From contig NZ_CP054141.1 in the NCBI RefSeq assembly GCF_013284035.1, positions 620,001-684,000 of the forward strand: DNA of 64,000 bases. Direction: 5' to 3'. This DNA comes from Flavobacterium sp. M31R6. GTDB taxonomy: Bacteria; Bacteroidota; Bacteroidia; Flavobacteriales; Flavobacteriaceae. The position numbers and the translations under genes are program-made. The notes beneath the pieces are model-generated. The model did not search any database and had not been told where the DNA came from. It was given only the letters and a program-made list of their open reading frames with translations. Shown piece after piece: positions 34,770 to 47,200 of this stretch (its first letter is position 1; every line of letters begins with the position of its first letter).

Positions 34770-37700
34770 ATGAAAAAAATATTACTAAGCGTTTTCTTTT
34801 TTTGCTGTTCGATACATGTTTTCTATGCGCAACAAGAAGATGGTGTTGTATCTTATGTTATCCCTCCTGGAAACTCTTTGAAATTTAATTCTTTTGTAAT
34901 TAATCCTACATTTAGTTTTGTAAGACAACAAAGTGCCTATATTACTTTGTTTAACAAAACACAATGGGCTGGTTTTGAAAATGCGCCGAAAACTTATTTA
35001 TTAAGTTATTCAGGACGCTTTAGAGAAAATGAGGGTGTTGCTTTAGGTGTTTTCCAACAAACTCAGGGCGTACTTTCTACTACAGGTTTGGTTGCCAATT
35101 TTGCTCATAATATTTTATTGCAGGAAGACAGTAATTTGACTTTTGGGATGAATTTGAGTGCTTATAAAAGTGGTGTGAATAGTGGAAAAGTTATCTCAAA
35201 TTATCCTGATCCATCATTAGAAAATATACCTTCAAATACAATTTTGACTATTAATCCAGGTATCAATTATGGAACCGCTTTTTTCGATTTTGGTTTGGCT
35301 TTCAATAATCTGGTTACCTATAATTTTAATTCTGGAATTTTAAAAGACGACCCTAACAAAGGAATAGAAGGTCATGTGATGTATACTGGTTTTATTGATT
35401 CTTATGGTTTTTTTGATAAAAGCAAATTCTCAGGTTTAATTAAAACTGAAGTTAATAAAGAAAAAACTATTTTTTCTGGTTCTGCTATGTTTACAATTCC
35501 AAAAGGGATATGGGTACAAGGGGGATACCATTCTGTTTTGGGTATGACCGCTGGTTTTGGTCTTAATATTACTCCGAAAATCGCTCTTGAATATTCTTAT
35601 GGGATGGGCTTGGGTGATATCTCAGATTTGGGAGCTTCGCATATAATTGTATTAGCCTATAAGTTCAAAAATAATAATTTTGATTACGGGGATGATGAGG
35701 AAGAAGGGGCCTTGATTGAACCAGCTCCGATACAAAAAACATCGACTACAAAACCAAAAGCAGATGCAAAAACAGTTGCTGATGCCAAAGCTGCTCAGCA
35801 ACAAAAAATTGCCGAAAACAGAGCTAAATTAGCTGCTGATGCGAAAGCAAAAGCTGACGCTATAGAAGAGGCTAAAAAAACGAAATTAGCCGCAGATGCT
35901 AAAGCCAAAGCTGATGCAGCCGCATTAGCGTTAGCAAAAAAACAAGAACCAATTTCTAAAACTAAACTGGCTGCTGATGCAAAAGCGAAAGCTGATGCCG
36001 ATGCAGCCGCAGCAAAATTGGCTGCAGATAATAAAGCCAAAGCCGATGCCGAAGCTGCCTCTAGATTAGCAGCAGAGAATAAAGCCAAAGCAGATGCTGC
36101 TGCCGCGAAACTTGCCGCTGACGCCAAAGCGAAAGCCGATGCTGATACTGCCGCAGCAAAATTGGCTGCAGATAATAAAGCCAAGGCCGATGCTGATGCA
36201 GTCGCTGCTAAATTGGCTGCAGATAATAAAGCTAAAGCCGATGCCGATGCTGCCGCTGCTAAATTGGCTGCAGATAATAAAGCCAAAGCCGATGCCGAAG
36301 CTGCCTCTAGATTAGCAGCAGAGAATAAAGCGAAAGCTGATGCTGCTGCCGCGAAACTTGCCGCTGATGCCAAAGCTAAAGCCGATGCCGATGCTGTCGC
36401 TGCTAAATTGGCTGCAGATAATAAAGCCAAAGCCGATGCCGAAGCTGCCGCTAGAGTAGCAGCAGAGAATAAAGCGAAAGCAGATGCTGATGCTGCTGCC
36501 GCGAAACTTGCCGCAGATGCCAAAGTTAAAGCCGATGCCGATGCTGCCGCAGCAAAATTGGCTGCAGATAATAAAGCCAAAGCCGATGCCGAAGCTGCCG
36601 CTAGATTAGCAGCAGAGAATAAAGCGAAAGCTGATGCTGCTGCCGCGAAACTTGCCGCTGATGCCAAAGCGAAAGCCGATGCCGATGCTGTCGCTGCTAA
36701 ATTGGCTGCAGATAATAAAGCCAAAGCCGATGCCGAAGCTGCCGCTAGATTAGCAGCAGAGAATAAAGCGAAAGCTGATGCTGCTGCCGCGAAACTTGCC
36801 GCTGATGCCAAAGCTAAAGCCGATGCCGATGCTGTCGCTGCTAAATTGGCTGCAGATAATAAAGCCAAAGCCGATGCCGAAGCTGCCGCTAGATTAGCAG
36901 CAGAGAATAAAGCGAAAGCAGATGCTGCCGCCGCGAAACTTGCCGCTGACGCCAAAGCGAAAGCTGATGCCGATTCTGCTGCAAAACTTGCTGCTGCTGC
37001 TCAGGCTGAGCAAGATAAAATTGAAGCTGCGGCCGCCGCTAAATTGGCTGTTGAGGCACTTGCTAAAGCTAAAGCCGACGCTATGCCAAAAGATGAGTAT
37101 GGTAAATCAATGGATAATTTGACTAAGACACTCGAGGACTCTAAACGCAAACAACAACAATTGTTAACTCGTTTGGATGCATCTGTGGCCAATAAGCAAA
37201 AAGCATTGAAAGAAATGAGAGAAGAGAATGATTTAAGTGATAAAGGTATTGTAAAAACGACTGTAGAATTTAAGAGCACATCTGCTGAAAATGCCGAGCT
37301 TGAATCTATTAAGGCACAAATTGCGGAGGTCAATAGAGCTCAGGCAGAATCTTTGGACGAGTTTAATAGACTTTATGCTGAAAGACTTAAAAAGACTCCA
37401 AAAAATGATTTAATCAATCAAAATTATTTAAAGACTATTGAGAATTTAAAAGCGGAACAGTTAAAAGCGGAACAATCTAACGCCGTTTTAGTTACTAGAT
37501 TGGAACAAATTAAAGTAGAAACAGAGATAGAGAAAAAACGTAGAATTAAGCGTGCCGCTTCGTTGAATGACCAAGATCGTTATGCACAAGATTTGGCTAC
37601 TCTGAAACGAATAAAAGAAACGACAAAAGTAAGCAGTACGCCATTAAAACCCGAAGATTTTGATTTTGGAGAAAATCAGTCCAACATGCAGATCATAAAA

Positions 37701-37955
37701 AATAATAAAAATGTTGAAAGTGGTTATTATTTGATATTGGCAGTTCATACGGATGCTCAAAAACGTGATGCATTTGTTGCTAAAACTGTGGCTGCTGGAC
37801 AAAAAGATGTAAATTTCTTCTATGATGCCAGTTCAAGCAAATATTTTATCTACGAAGCAATGTTCGATAATTTAGATGAAGCCACACAGGCATTAGGTGA
37901 AAAAGGGAAGAAGCCTTATAATGGAAAAATGGTTATTGTTAAAATTCAGAAATAA
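34770..37955 (+). CDS. sprD: SprD-like protein: PorP/SprF-type barrel, Ala/Lys/Asp repeat, SPOR-like end
   Basis: A 1,061-residue exported protein in four parts. Residues ~1-20 are a signal peptide. Residues ~20-310 match the PorP/SprF family (TFSFVRQQSAYITLFNKTQWAGFENAPKTY, GVALGVFQQTQGVL). Residues ~330-770 are an alanine-rich helical repeat built from KLAADNKAKADAE units, like the TolA rod. Residues ~770-955 are more coiled coil. The last ~90 residues (GYYLILAVHTDAQKRDAFV...) resemble a peptidoglycan-binding SPOR domain. The whole could link an outer-membrane barrel to peptidoglycan. Its place between sprC and sprB identifies it as sprD. It has one base between it and sprC. Confidence 0.87.
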   Translation: MKKILLSVFFFCCSIHVFYAQQEDGVVSYVIPPGNSLKFNSFVINPTFSFVRQQSAYITLFNKTQWAGFENAPKTYLLSYSGRFRENEGVALGVFQQTQGVLSTTGLVANFAHNILLQEDSNLTFGMNLSAYKSGVNSGKVISNYPDPSLENIPSNTILTINPGINYGTAFFDFGLAFNNLVTYNFNSGILKDDPNKGIEGHVMYTGFIDSYGFFDKSKFSGLIKTEVNKEKTIFSGSAMFTIPKGIWVQGGYHSVLGMTAGFGLNITPKIALEYSYGMGLGDISDLGASHIIVLAYKFKNNNFDYGDDEEEGALIEPAPIQKTSTTKPKADAKTVADAKAAQQQKIAENRAKLAADAKAKADAIEEAKKTKLAADAKAKADAAALALAKKQEPISKTKLAADAKAKADADAAAAKLAADNKAKADAEAASRLAAENKAKADAAAAKLAADAKAKADADTAAAKLAADNKAKADADAVAAKLAADNKAKADADAAAAKLAADNKAKADAEAASRLAAENKAKADAAAAKLAADAKAKADADAVAAKLAADNKAKADAEAAARVAAENKAKADADAAAAKLAADAKVKADADAAAAKLAADNKAKADAEAAARLAAENKAKADAAAAKLAADAKAKADADAVAAKLAADNKAKADAEAAARLAAENKAKADAAAAKLAADAKAKADADAVAAKLAADNKAKADAEAAARLAAENKAKADAAAAKLAADAKAKADADSAAKLAAAAQAEQDKIEAAAAAKLAVEALAKAKADAMPKDEYGKSMDNLTKTLEDSKRKQQQLLTRLDASVANKQKALKEMREENDLSDKGIVKTTVEFKSTSAENAELESIKAQIAEVNRAQAESLDEFNRLYAERLKKTPKNDLINQNYLKTIENLKAEQLKAEQSNAVLVTRLEQIKVETEIEKKRRIKRAASLNDQDRYAQDLATLKRIKETTKVSSTPLKPEDFDFGENQSNMQIIKNNKNVESGYYLILAVHTDAQKRDAFVAKTVAAGQKDVNFFYDASSSKYFIYEAMFDNLDEATQALGEKGKKPYNGKMVIVKIQK
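35780..36990 (+). repeat. Tandem repeat inside sprD, 144-base unit
   Basis: The unit codes for 48 residues of the form AAKLAADAKAKADADA + AAKLAADNKAKADAEA + AARLAAENKAKADAA. The word GCAGCAGAGAATAAAG recurs at about 36314, 36458, 36608, 36752 and 36896, giving spacings of 144, 150, 144 and 144 bases. The copies differ by few bases, so gain or loss of units by slippage is likely. Confidence 0.9.
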
Positions 37956-38269
37956 CAATACCCTGTTTGATTTATTTTAACATAAAATAGTTTGCCATAC
38001 ATTTTGATATTGTTTTAAAATGTTTAATTTTAACTTTTTAAGTTATATTTTGTAATATAAATCACAAAAAAAACAGCTTTAAAAAAAGGTGTTATTATAA
38101 AGAAAATTTGGAATATTCAATTTTGGAGTTTAGTTTTTAATATAAAAAAGAACTTTATTGCAAGATTTAAGTTAAAAAAATAGCATTTAGATAAAATTAA
38201 AATGTCCTCTAATTTATTCAAACGCCCCAAAGAATAAATTAGAGTTTGAATCATAAAAATATAATAAAC
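37956..38269. other. AT-rich spacer between sprD and sprB
   Basis: 314 bases without a gene. It is AT-rich with poly-A runs but has no strong hairpin with a T tract and no exact TAnnTTTG promoter. It is probably a transcribed leader of sprB. Confidence 0.6.
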
Positions 38270-41200
38270 ATGAAAAAACCTACTTTTTCTAAAATTGTTC
38301 ATTGGATATTGTTTCTGTTTGAAAATTTCTTCCAAAAGAATTCGTTTGTTTATACATCTAAAATAAAAGAATTTGATAATTCGAGTGAAAGCAGTTATCT
38401 AGGAATTAACTGTTTTAAGAGACAGTATAATTTTTCTTTATTTCTGCTCATAGCATTTTTGTTTACTAGTGGACTTTCATTTTCACAGTTAGGGAAAGCG
38501 TTCGTGCCTAGATTACCAGGTGGAAATATGCGTATCAAGGGTGATGTTATTTTTGTAGGGAATAGCATGATGAGCCGTACAACAACTCAGCCCGTTTTTA
38601 GTGCTGCAGATCCAAATGGAACACCAACCAATCTAGCGACTCTAACAGCCGAAGCCAATCAAAACTATAATACTGCATCAAACAATAATGGTTTCAATCA
38701 AGAATATACTGATATTGATACTGATCCCACCACATTTGCGTCCAGTAGTGCGGAGTTGAATATTAATAATAGCTGTAAGCGTGTTGTGTATGCAGGTTTG
38801 TATTGGACGGCCATATATCCTTATGAAAGAAGTACAGCTTCAAATTCCGATACCAAAGGAACTCCCCGTTTAAATGATTGGAATCAGATTAAATTTAAAG
38901 TTCCAGGGGCTGCAAATTATACAACTTTAGTTGCTGATAATGCTGCCGATCCTGTTGGAGATGAAGATGAGATTATTTTTGATGGGTACAAAGCACCTCC
39001 CGCAACTTCGTTTACTAATTCACCTTACGTTTGTTATAAAAATGTAACAAGTATGTTGCAGTTATTGGCAGACCCGAACGGGAATTATTTTGCGGCAAAT
39101 ATTAGAGCTGCAAAAGGGAAAAAAAGTTCTGGTTCAATGGCCGGCTGGACTCTGGTTGTTGTTTATGAAAGCCCTACATTACCAAGTAGATACATTTCTA
39201 CTTTTGATGGTTTTGCTGGGATAACTAGTGCATTAAAAAATCTAGATTTTTCTGTTAATGGTTTTAAAACTTTACCCTCTCCACTTCCTGTTAGAGCTAC
39301 AATCGGAGTAGCAGCTCAAGAAGGGGAATCAAAGCTTTATGGGGATGATTTGCTTATAAAAGCCAATACCGTTGCGGCCTATACTTATGTAAACAACTCT
39401 TTGAATCCTTTAAACAATGTCTTTAATTCAACCATAACTGTTCCAAGTGCCACCACACCATTTTCGGTCAATGTAAATACTAGAGTGCCTAATAGTTTGA
39501 ATACATTAGGATTTGATATGGATTTGTTAAATGTCAACAACCCTAATAATAAAGTCATACCGAATAATGAAACTGGTGCAACATACCGTTTAACTTCCAC
39601 TTCAGATACTTATGGGGTTTATGTGACTACTTTTGCCGTTGATGTTATTGAACCTGAAATTGTTTTAACTAAAATTGTAAAAAATTCAGCAGGGGTCAAT
39701 ATCGGAAATTCAAATGTAACTTTGGGGGATTATTTAAATTATGAAATTGGATTCAAAAACGTGGGGAATGATGATGCGGATTCTTTTACCATAAAGGATA
39801 TTTTGCCAGTCAATATTATTTTTGACCCTAATAATATAGTGGTGCCAAGTGGTTCAGGAATTACTTATACCTATACTGCAGCAACACGCACCCTTATTTT
39901 TACAATACCTAATAATCTTGTAAAAATAAATGGTAACCAATGGATCATTAAATTTGGAGTTCAAGTAGTTCCTAATTGTAATGACTTGAGTGATGCCTGT
40001 TCGGATCAAATTAAAAATCAAGCTTTTGCGACTTATAAAGGAGTAACAAATCCTGCAGTTATTACAGATGATCCAAGTATCTCTGTTTTTGGAAATTGTA
40101 ACTTAGCAACACCTTCCGCAACAAATTTTTTAGTGGGAGTGAGTGGATGTAAATACACCAGAAAATACCAATTGTGTGGTGCTAATGTTACTATTTCGGC
40201 GGCCAATGGTTATGATAAGTATTCTTGGTCTACTAGTCCTACGGGAAGTCCAGTTATTGGAACAACGCAATCCATAACAGTTTCAAGTATTGGAACATAT
40301 TATGTTCATAATACTGCAATAGCCCCTTGTGTGTCTATTGATGAAACAGTTACTGTGGAACCTTTTGGAACAACATCTGTTAATCCAGTGATTCCTTTTG
40401 CGGATGAAGTGGTTACTTGTCCAAACAATGGTAAAGTTCTTCCAAATATTTATTTATGTGGTGATAATGCCAAGCGTTATATTAGATCGGGTGTAACTGA
40501 TACTAATTCCATCATTTGGGAAAAAAGTAGTTGTGCACTTGTAAGTGGTACAGTATGTGCAGATGAAACTAATGCTTGCACTTGGACACAAGTCGCTACT
40601 GGTCCAGATTTTAATGTTAGCGGACAAGGACAATATCGCGTTACTCTCAATTATGTGAATGGTTGTTTTAGCCGTTATTTCTTCAATGTATATGAAAATA
40701 AATTAAATCCAACTGCTACATCACGAGATATCATTTGTAATACAAATGGTGAAATTGTTGTGGGAACACCTGCTGCTGGAAGTGGTTATGAATATAGTTT
40801 GGACGGTGTGACTTATCAGGCGAGTAATATTTTGCCAATTAATACTCCTAATATATATACGGTTTACATTCGTTCTGTTGTAAATGTTCCAAATCGTTGT
40901 GTATTTACAATTCCTGGAATCCAAATTAGAAAGCGTGATTTTACTGTTGCCACTACAGTTAATGATCCTTTGTGTAATGGAGGAAAAGGGTCTTTGAAAT
41001 TGGCAGCCAATGATGTTCGTGCCCAATACTATTTTAGTATTTCTAAAGGTGGAATACCAGTAAATAGCGTTGGACCAATTAGCCCAAATGATTATACCTT
41101 TAATAATCTCGATCCAGGGCTGTATGATGTTAAAGTCACAACTGATGACGGTTGTATTTATAACGGAACTGCAACATTGGTTGAGCCAGCAGTTTTGACT

Positions 41201-44200
41201 GCAACTGCAGCAATTACCAAACCATTAACCTGCGAAAGTGGCGAAATTACTGTAACTCCAGTTGGTGGAACAGGTCCTTATACTTATTTTGTAAATAGCA
41301 CTACTGATTTTCAAGGGTCTCCTATTATTCCGGTTACTGCAGCTGGCACCTTTAATATTAGAGTAGTTGACTTTAACAATTGTGAAGTTACTTTAGCTCC
41401 AATCACAATCAATGATAATCCAAAACCAATATACACAGTTCCGTCAACTAACATTAAATGTTATGGTTCTAGTACTGGAGAAATTAAATTCAATGTAACC
41501 AATGCCAATGGATATAATTTGTCTTACAGCATCGATAATGGTGTTACCTATTCTTCTAATGGTACTTTTTCAAATTTACCTGTCGGTACTTATACAGCCA
41601 TGCTTAAATATTCTTTAGGAGGAGTAGATTGTTTTGATCTGCCACAAACGATTGTATTGACTGAGCCCGGGCAGGCCTTGACTGCGTCAGCAGGTGTGTC
41701 AGAATTAGCCGGTTGTGGTGATGGTGTAACAGTTCCTAAAAATAACGGAAAAATCCGTATTACTAATCCTCAAGGAGGAATTGCACCATACTTGTACAGT
41801 TTTGACAATCAAGTGACTTGGTCGCCAATAAACGATGCATACAAGGCACCAGGTACTTACACTGTTTATATAAAAGATGCCAATGATTGTATTTATGCTA
41901 TGCCAGGCATTATTATTGATCCGGAACCTGTTGCACCTAGTATAAATGTTAATACACCTGTAGATTTCAATTGTGATGGTACGGCCACCAGTAAAGTTAT
42001 AATTAATAATCCAGGGCCAGCTTCGTATTCATATGATTATTATTTGGATAATGTAAAAAACACTAACGTACCATCGAACGAATTTATAAATGTTCCAGTT
42101 GGTACTCATGCTGTTAGAGTTGAATACAAAGTTACTTCTGTACCTACTTACAGTAATTTATTGAAAGAGGATTTTGGTAGTGGAGCTCCAACAACCACTT
42201 CGGGAATTGCAGCTGCTTATTGTTTTAATGATCAACATGTTTTAGCACCGTATTCTTGTCCAAATCCAACACGTTCTGTTGAAGATAATCAATATTCAGT
42301 GGCAAGTGATTTTTGGAGAAGTGACGACCCAAGCGGAACTAATTCCGGAGCATGGTATCACTTTAAAGATCATACAACGGCGGGAGCTGATCCAAAAGGG
42401 AGATTTTTATTGGTAAACATTGGTTCAGCAGCAGGACCTAATGGTGTATTATATAGTAAGCCTATAGTTGATGTTATACCTAACCAACCGGTGAAAGTTG
42501 ATTTTTATGTGGCCAATTTGCTTAGAAGCGGAATCAATGGAGCTGCTCCTGACATTTTGGTGCAATTAGTTGACGGAAGTAATACCGTTGTAGCGCAACA
42601 ATATACTGGTCTTATTGCGAATGCTTCAAATGATCCGAATCGTAACAAATGGGTACCTATTTCATTGACATTGGATCCTGGTAGCAATATCAACTTGAAG
42701 TTTGTAGTGCGCTCGGGTAGTATTGTTTATAGTGGTAATGATGTGGTTATTGATGATATCAGTGTTTACCAAGTTCCAAAATCGTGTATTACTACTAAAG
42801 ATTTCACCGTAGTAGTGCCGACAGGAAAAGCTTTTACAGGGTCAATAACTGGTTTTAAAGACGCTAAATGTAATGGTGCCAATGATGGTGAAATTACTAT
42901 TGCAGCACAAAATTTTGGTGCAAGCTTCCAATATTCTATAGATAATGGTGTAAATTGGACAACATCTACAACATCTCCTGTAACAATTCCGAATTTAGCA
43001 GCTACAACTTACAACATAAAAATAAGACCCGATGCTACTTCTGCAGTTGCATGTACCAAACCATTTACTCAAATTATTGCTGCTCCAGTTGCTATTGGAG
43101 CGAGCACAACAGTTACAACTTTGGCTACTTGTAGCACAGGAGCAACAATAACTACTACTGCTACAGGTGGTACGCCCGCTTACGAATATGAGTTAAGAAA
43201 TGCAGCAGGAATTACAGTTGTTAAGGCTTACCAATCAAGTAATAAATTTACCAACGTGCTACCTGGAAGTTATACGATTTTTGTTAGAGATGCGAATCTT
43301 TGTTCTAATCCTGTGGGTGTCCCAGTTACAGTTGTTGCACCAACTGCAGTAACGGCTGTTTTAGCAGCAACTTCAGATTTATGTTATGACACTATAGATC
43401 AAGCCAAATTAGTAGTAACTGCAACCGGTACAGGTACGCTTACTTATCAATTAGACTCGAATGCAGCTCAAAGCAGTAATACTTTTACTAATGTTGGGCC
43501 TGGAAATCATACTATAATTGTAACCGACAGTAATAATTGTACGGCTACAATTTCGAATATTATCATTGCAAATCAATTACTTCCAGTGGCGAGTGTTACA
43601 AAGACTTTGGATTGTAGTGTGGCAACTCCAGATGCAGTTATTACAGTAAACATTGCTGGAGGAACAGGACCTTATACTTATACCGTACAAAAGGGGGCTA
43701 ATCCTCCAAGTGCTGCTAGTGCTCCAAGTGCTGCGTTAAGTTTTACTCAGAGTGTAACCAATGCCAATGCCGATACTTATACTTTTGTTGTTACAGATGC
43801 AACTGGTTGTAGCGCAACAACAAAGGCTACGGTTAATGGATTAGTTCCTGTATCGGCCACAACAACAGATGTAAATCCGACCTGTAATGGAGGGACGAAT
43901 GGTTCCGTTAAAATTGCAGCATCAGGAGGAGTTGGTCCTTATACTTATAATTTCAACGGACTGGGTTCATCTGGTACGACTTTATATACTGGACTGCAGG
44001 CAAATATTGCTTATCCTTATGTAGTTACGGACAGTAAAAACTGTACTTTCAGCGGTTCAGTTACATTGTCAGAGCCAGTTACAATTTCAGGGATTGCAGT
44101 AGTTACAGTACCTTATACGTGTTTGCAGAATGCGACTGTTGAAGCGCAGTCCGTTTTAGGAGGAACAGGAGCTTACCGTTACAGTATTGACGGAACTACT

Positions 44201-47200
44201 TTCCAGGTTTCCCCAACATTTACAGGATTGACAAATGGCACTTACACGATTACCATTAAAGATGTAAACAATTGTACTTTTGTTACGGCACCTGTTGCAA
44301 TAGTGCCTTTGGCACCTCCAACGGATTTGACTTTTTCAAATACTGCTTTGATGTGTCCTGCAAATAAAACGGATGTTACTATAACAGGTACAGTTGGAGG
44401 ATCAGGAACAAAAACATATCAGATAACAGCACCTGCTGCATCTGCTACACCATACCAATTATCAACTTTATTTTCAGGATTAGCGCCAGGAACTTATACA
44501 TTCCAGGTAAAAGACGATAAAGATTGTACTTATCATGAAGATTTTACTATCAATGCTTTGCCGGCAGTAACGGTAGTCGGTCAGTTAGTAAACAATGTAC
44601 AGTGTTTGGGTTCTTCAACAGGAGCGGTTCGATTCACAGTTTCAGGAGCGACTAATTTCACTTATACCATAAACGGAGTTGCCCAAGGAGTTGGAGCATC
44701 ACCAATTAACCTTACGGGATTGGCTGCCGGCCCTTATGCTATAGTAATTACGAATACGGACACTAATTGTACGGCAACTACTTCGGTAACGGTGAATCCA
44801 CCACCGGCTGCTTTGGCGGTTAATAAAACAGTTACGCCAATAAAATGTGGTACTAACGGAAGCGTTGTAGTAGCAGCCTCTGGCGGATGGGGAGGTTATT
44901 CTTACACATTAACTCAGCCTGATACATCAATACTTGGACCACAAGCAAGTGCTACGTTTACTAATTTATCTCAAATAGGCACTTATACGATTAGTGTTAC
45001 TGACGCTAATAATTGTTCGGCTACCGATACGTTTGCATTAACGACACCAATTCAGCCAACGGCAAGTATTGCAGGATCTGATTTGTGTTATGATACGACG
45101 AATCAGGCTACAATAACCATAACAGCTTCATTAGGTGTTTCACCATACCAGTACAGTATTGACAACGGAGCAACGTATCAATTAAGCAATACTTTTGCCA
45201 ATTTAGCACCAGGGAATTATTCTATTATGGTTAAGGATGCTTACGGTTGTACATCAGTTGCTTTGGCACAAACAATCGATGCGCAGTTAAAAGCAAATAT
45301 AGTTTTAACCAAAGATTTAGATTGTAATGCTTCACCAGATGCTATCATTACAGGTACAATTTCAGGGGGTAAGGCTCCCTATACAGTAAGTGTAGTTTCG
45401 GGAACAGGGACCTTAACGCAACCAGTTGGTTTAGGAACCACTTTCACTTTTACAAGTACAACACCAGGAGCGAATCAGTTTCAGGTAACCGATGCAAATG
45501 GATGTCCGGCAAGTACTGGAATCATTACCATTAATGGATTAGTTCCTGTATCGGCCACAACAACAGATGTAAATCCGACCTGTAATGGAGGGACGAATGG
45601 TTCCGTTAAAATTGCAGCATCAGGAGGAGTTGGTCCTTATACTTATAATTTCAACGGACTGGGTTCATCTGGTACGACTTTATATACTGGACTGCAGGCA
45701 AATATTGCTTATCCTTATGTAGTTACGGACAGTAAGAACTGTACTTTTAGTGGTTCAGTTACATTGTCAGAGCCAGTTACAATTTCAGGGATTGCAGTAG
45801 TTACAGTACCTTATACGTGTTTGCAGAATGCGACTGTTGAAGCGCAGTCCGTTTTAGGAGGAACAGGAGCTTACCGTTACAGTATTGACGGAACTACTTT
45901 CCAGGTTTCCCCAACATTTACAGGATTGACAAATGGCACTTACACGATTACCATTAAAGATGTAAACAATTGTACTTTTGTTACGGCACCTGTTACAATA
46001 GTGCCTTTGACACCTCCAACGGATTTGACTTTTTCAAATACTGCTTTGATGTGTCCTGCAAACAAAACGGATGTTACTATAACAGGTACAGTTGGAGGAT
46101 CAGGAACAAAAACATATCAGATAACAGCACCTGCTGCATCTGCTACACCATACCAATTATCAACTTTATTTTCAGGATTAGCGCCAGGAACTTATACATT
46201 CCAGGTAAAAGACGATAAAGATTGTACTTATCATGAAGATTTTACTATCAATGCTTTGCCGGCAGTAACGGTAATCGGTCAGTTAGTAAACAATGTACAG
46301 TGTTTTGGTTCTTCAACAGGAGCGGTTAGATTCACAGTTTCAGGAGCGACTAATTTCACTTATACCATAAACGGAGTTGCCCAAGGAGTTGGAGCATCAC
46401 CAATTAACCTTACGGGATTGGCTGCCGGCCCTTATGCTATAGTAATTACGAATACGGACACTAATTGTACGGCAACTACTTCGGTAACGGTGAATCCACC
46501 ACCGGCTGCTTTGGCGGTTAATAAAACAGTTACGCCAATAAAATGTGGTACTAACGGAAGCGTTGTAGTAGCAGCCTCTGGCGGATGGGGAGGTTATTCT
46601 TATACATTAACTCAGCCTGATACATCAATACTTGGACCACAAGCAAGTGCTACGTTTACTAATTTATCTCAAATAGGCACTTATACGATTAGTGTTACTG
46701 ACGCTAATAATTGTTCGGCTACCGATACGTTTGCATTAACGACACCAATTCAGCCAACGGCAAGTATTGCAGGATCTGATTTGTGTTATGATACGACGAA
46801 TCAGGCTACAATAACCATAACAGCTTCATTAGGTGTTTCACCATACCAGTACAGTATTGACAACGGAGCAACGTATCAATTAAGCAATACTTTTGCCAAT
46901 TTAGCACCAGGGAATTATTCTATTATGGTTAAGGATGCTTACGGTTGTACCTCAGTTGCTTTGGCACAAACAATCGATGCGCAGTTAAAAGCAAATATAG
47001 TTTTAACCAAAGATTTAGATTGTAAAACGCCACCGGATGCTATCATTACGGGTACAATTTCGGGAGGGAAAGCTCCATTTACAGTGAGTACGGTGTCAGG
47101 AACAGGTACATTAACACAACCGATTGGTTTAGGAACGAGTTTTACTTTCGAAAGTGCAGTATCAGGGGCAAATCAGTTTCAGGTAACCGATGCAAATGGT

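Noticed and set aside
35795-36955. 386-residue Ala/Ser/Leu-rich frame on the minus strand
   Set aside because: It is the mirror of the sprD repeat; its period is that of the 144-base unit and it has no start signal.
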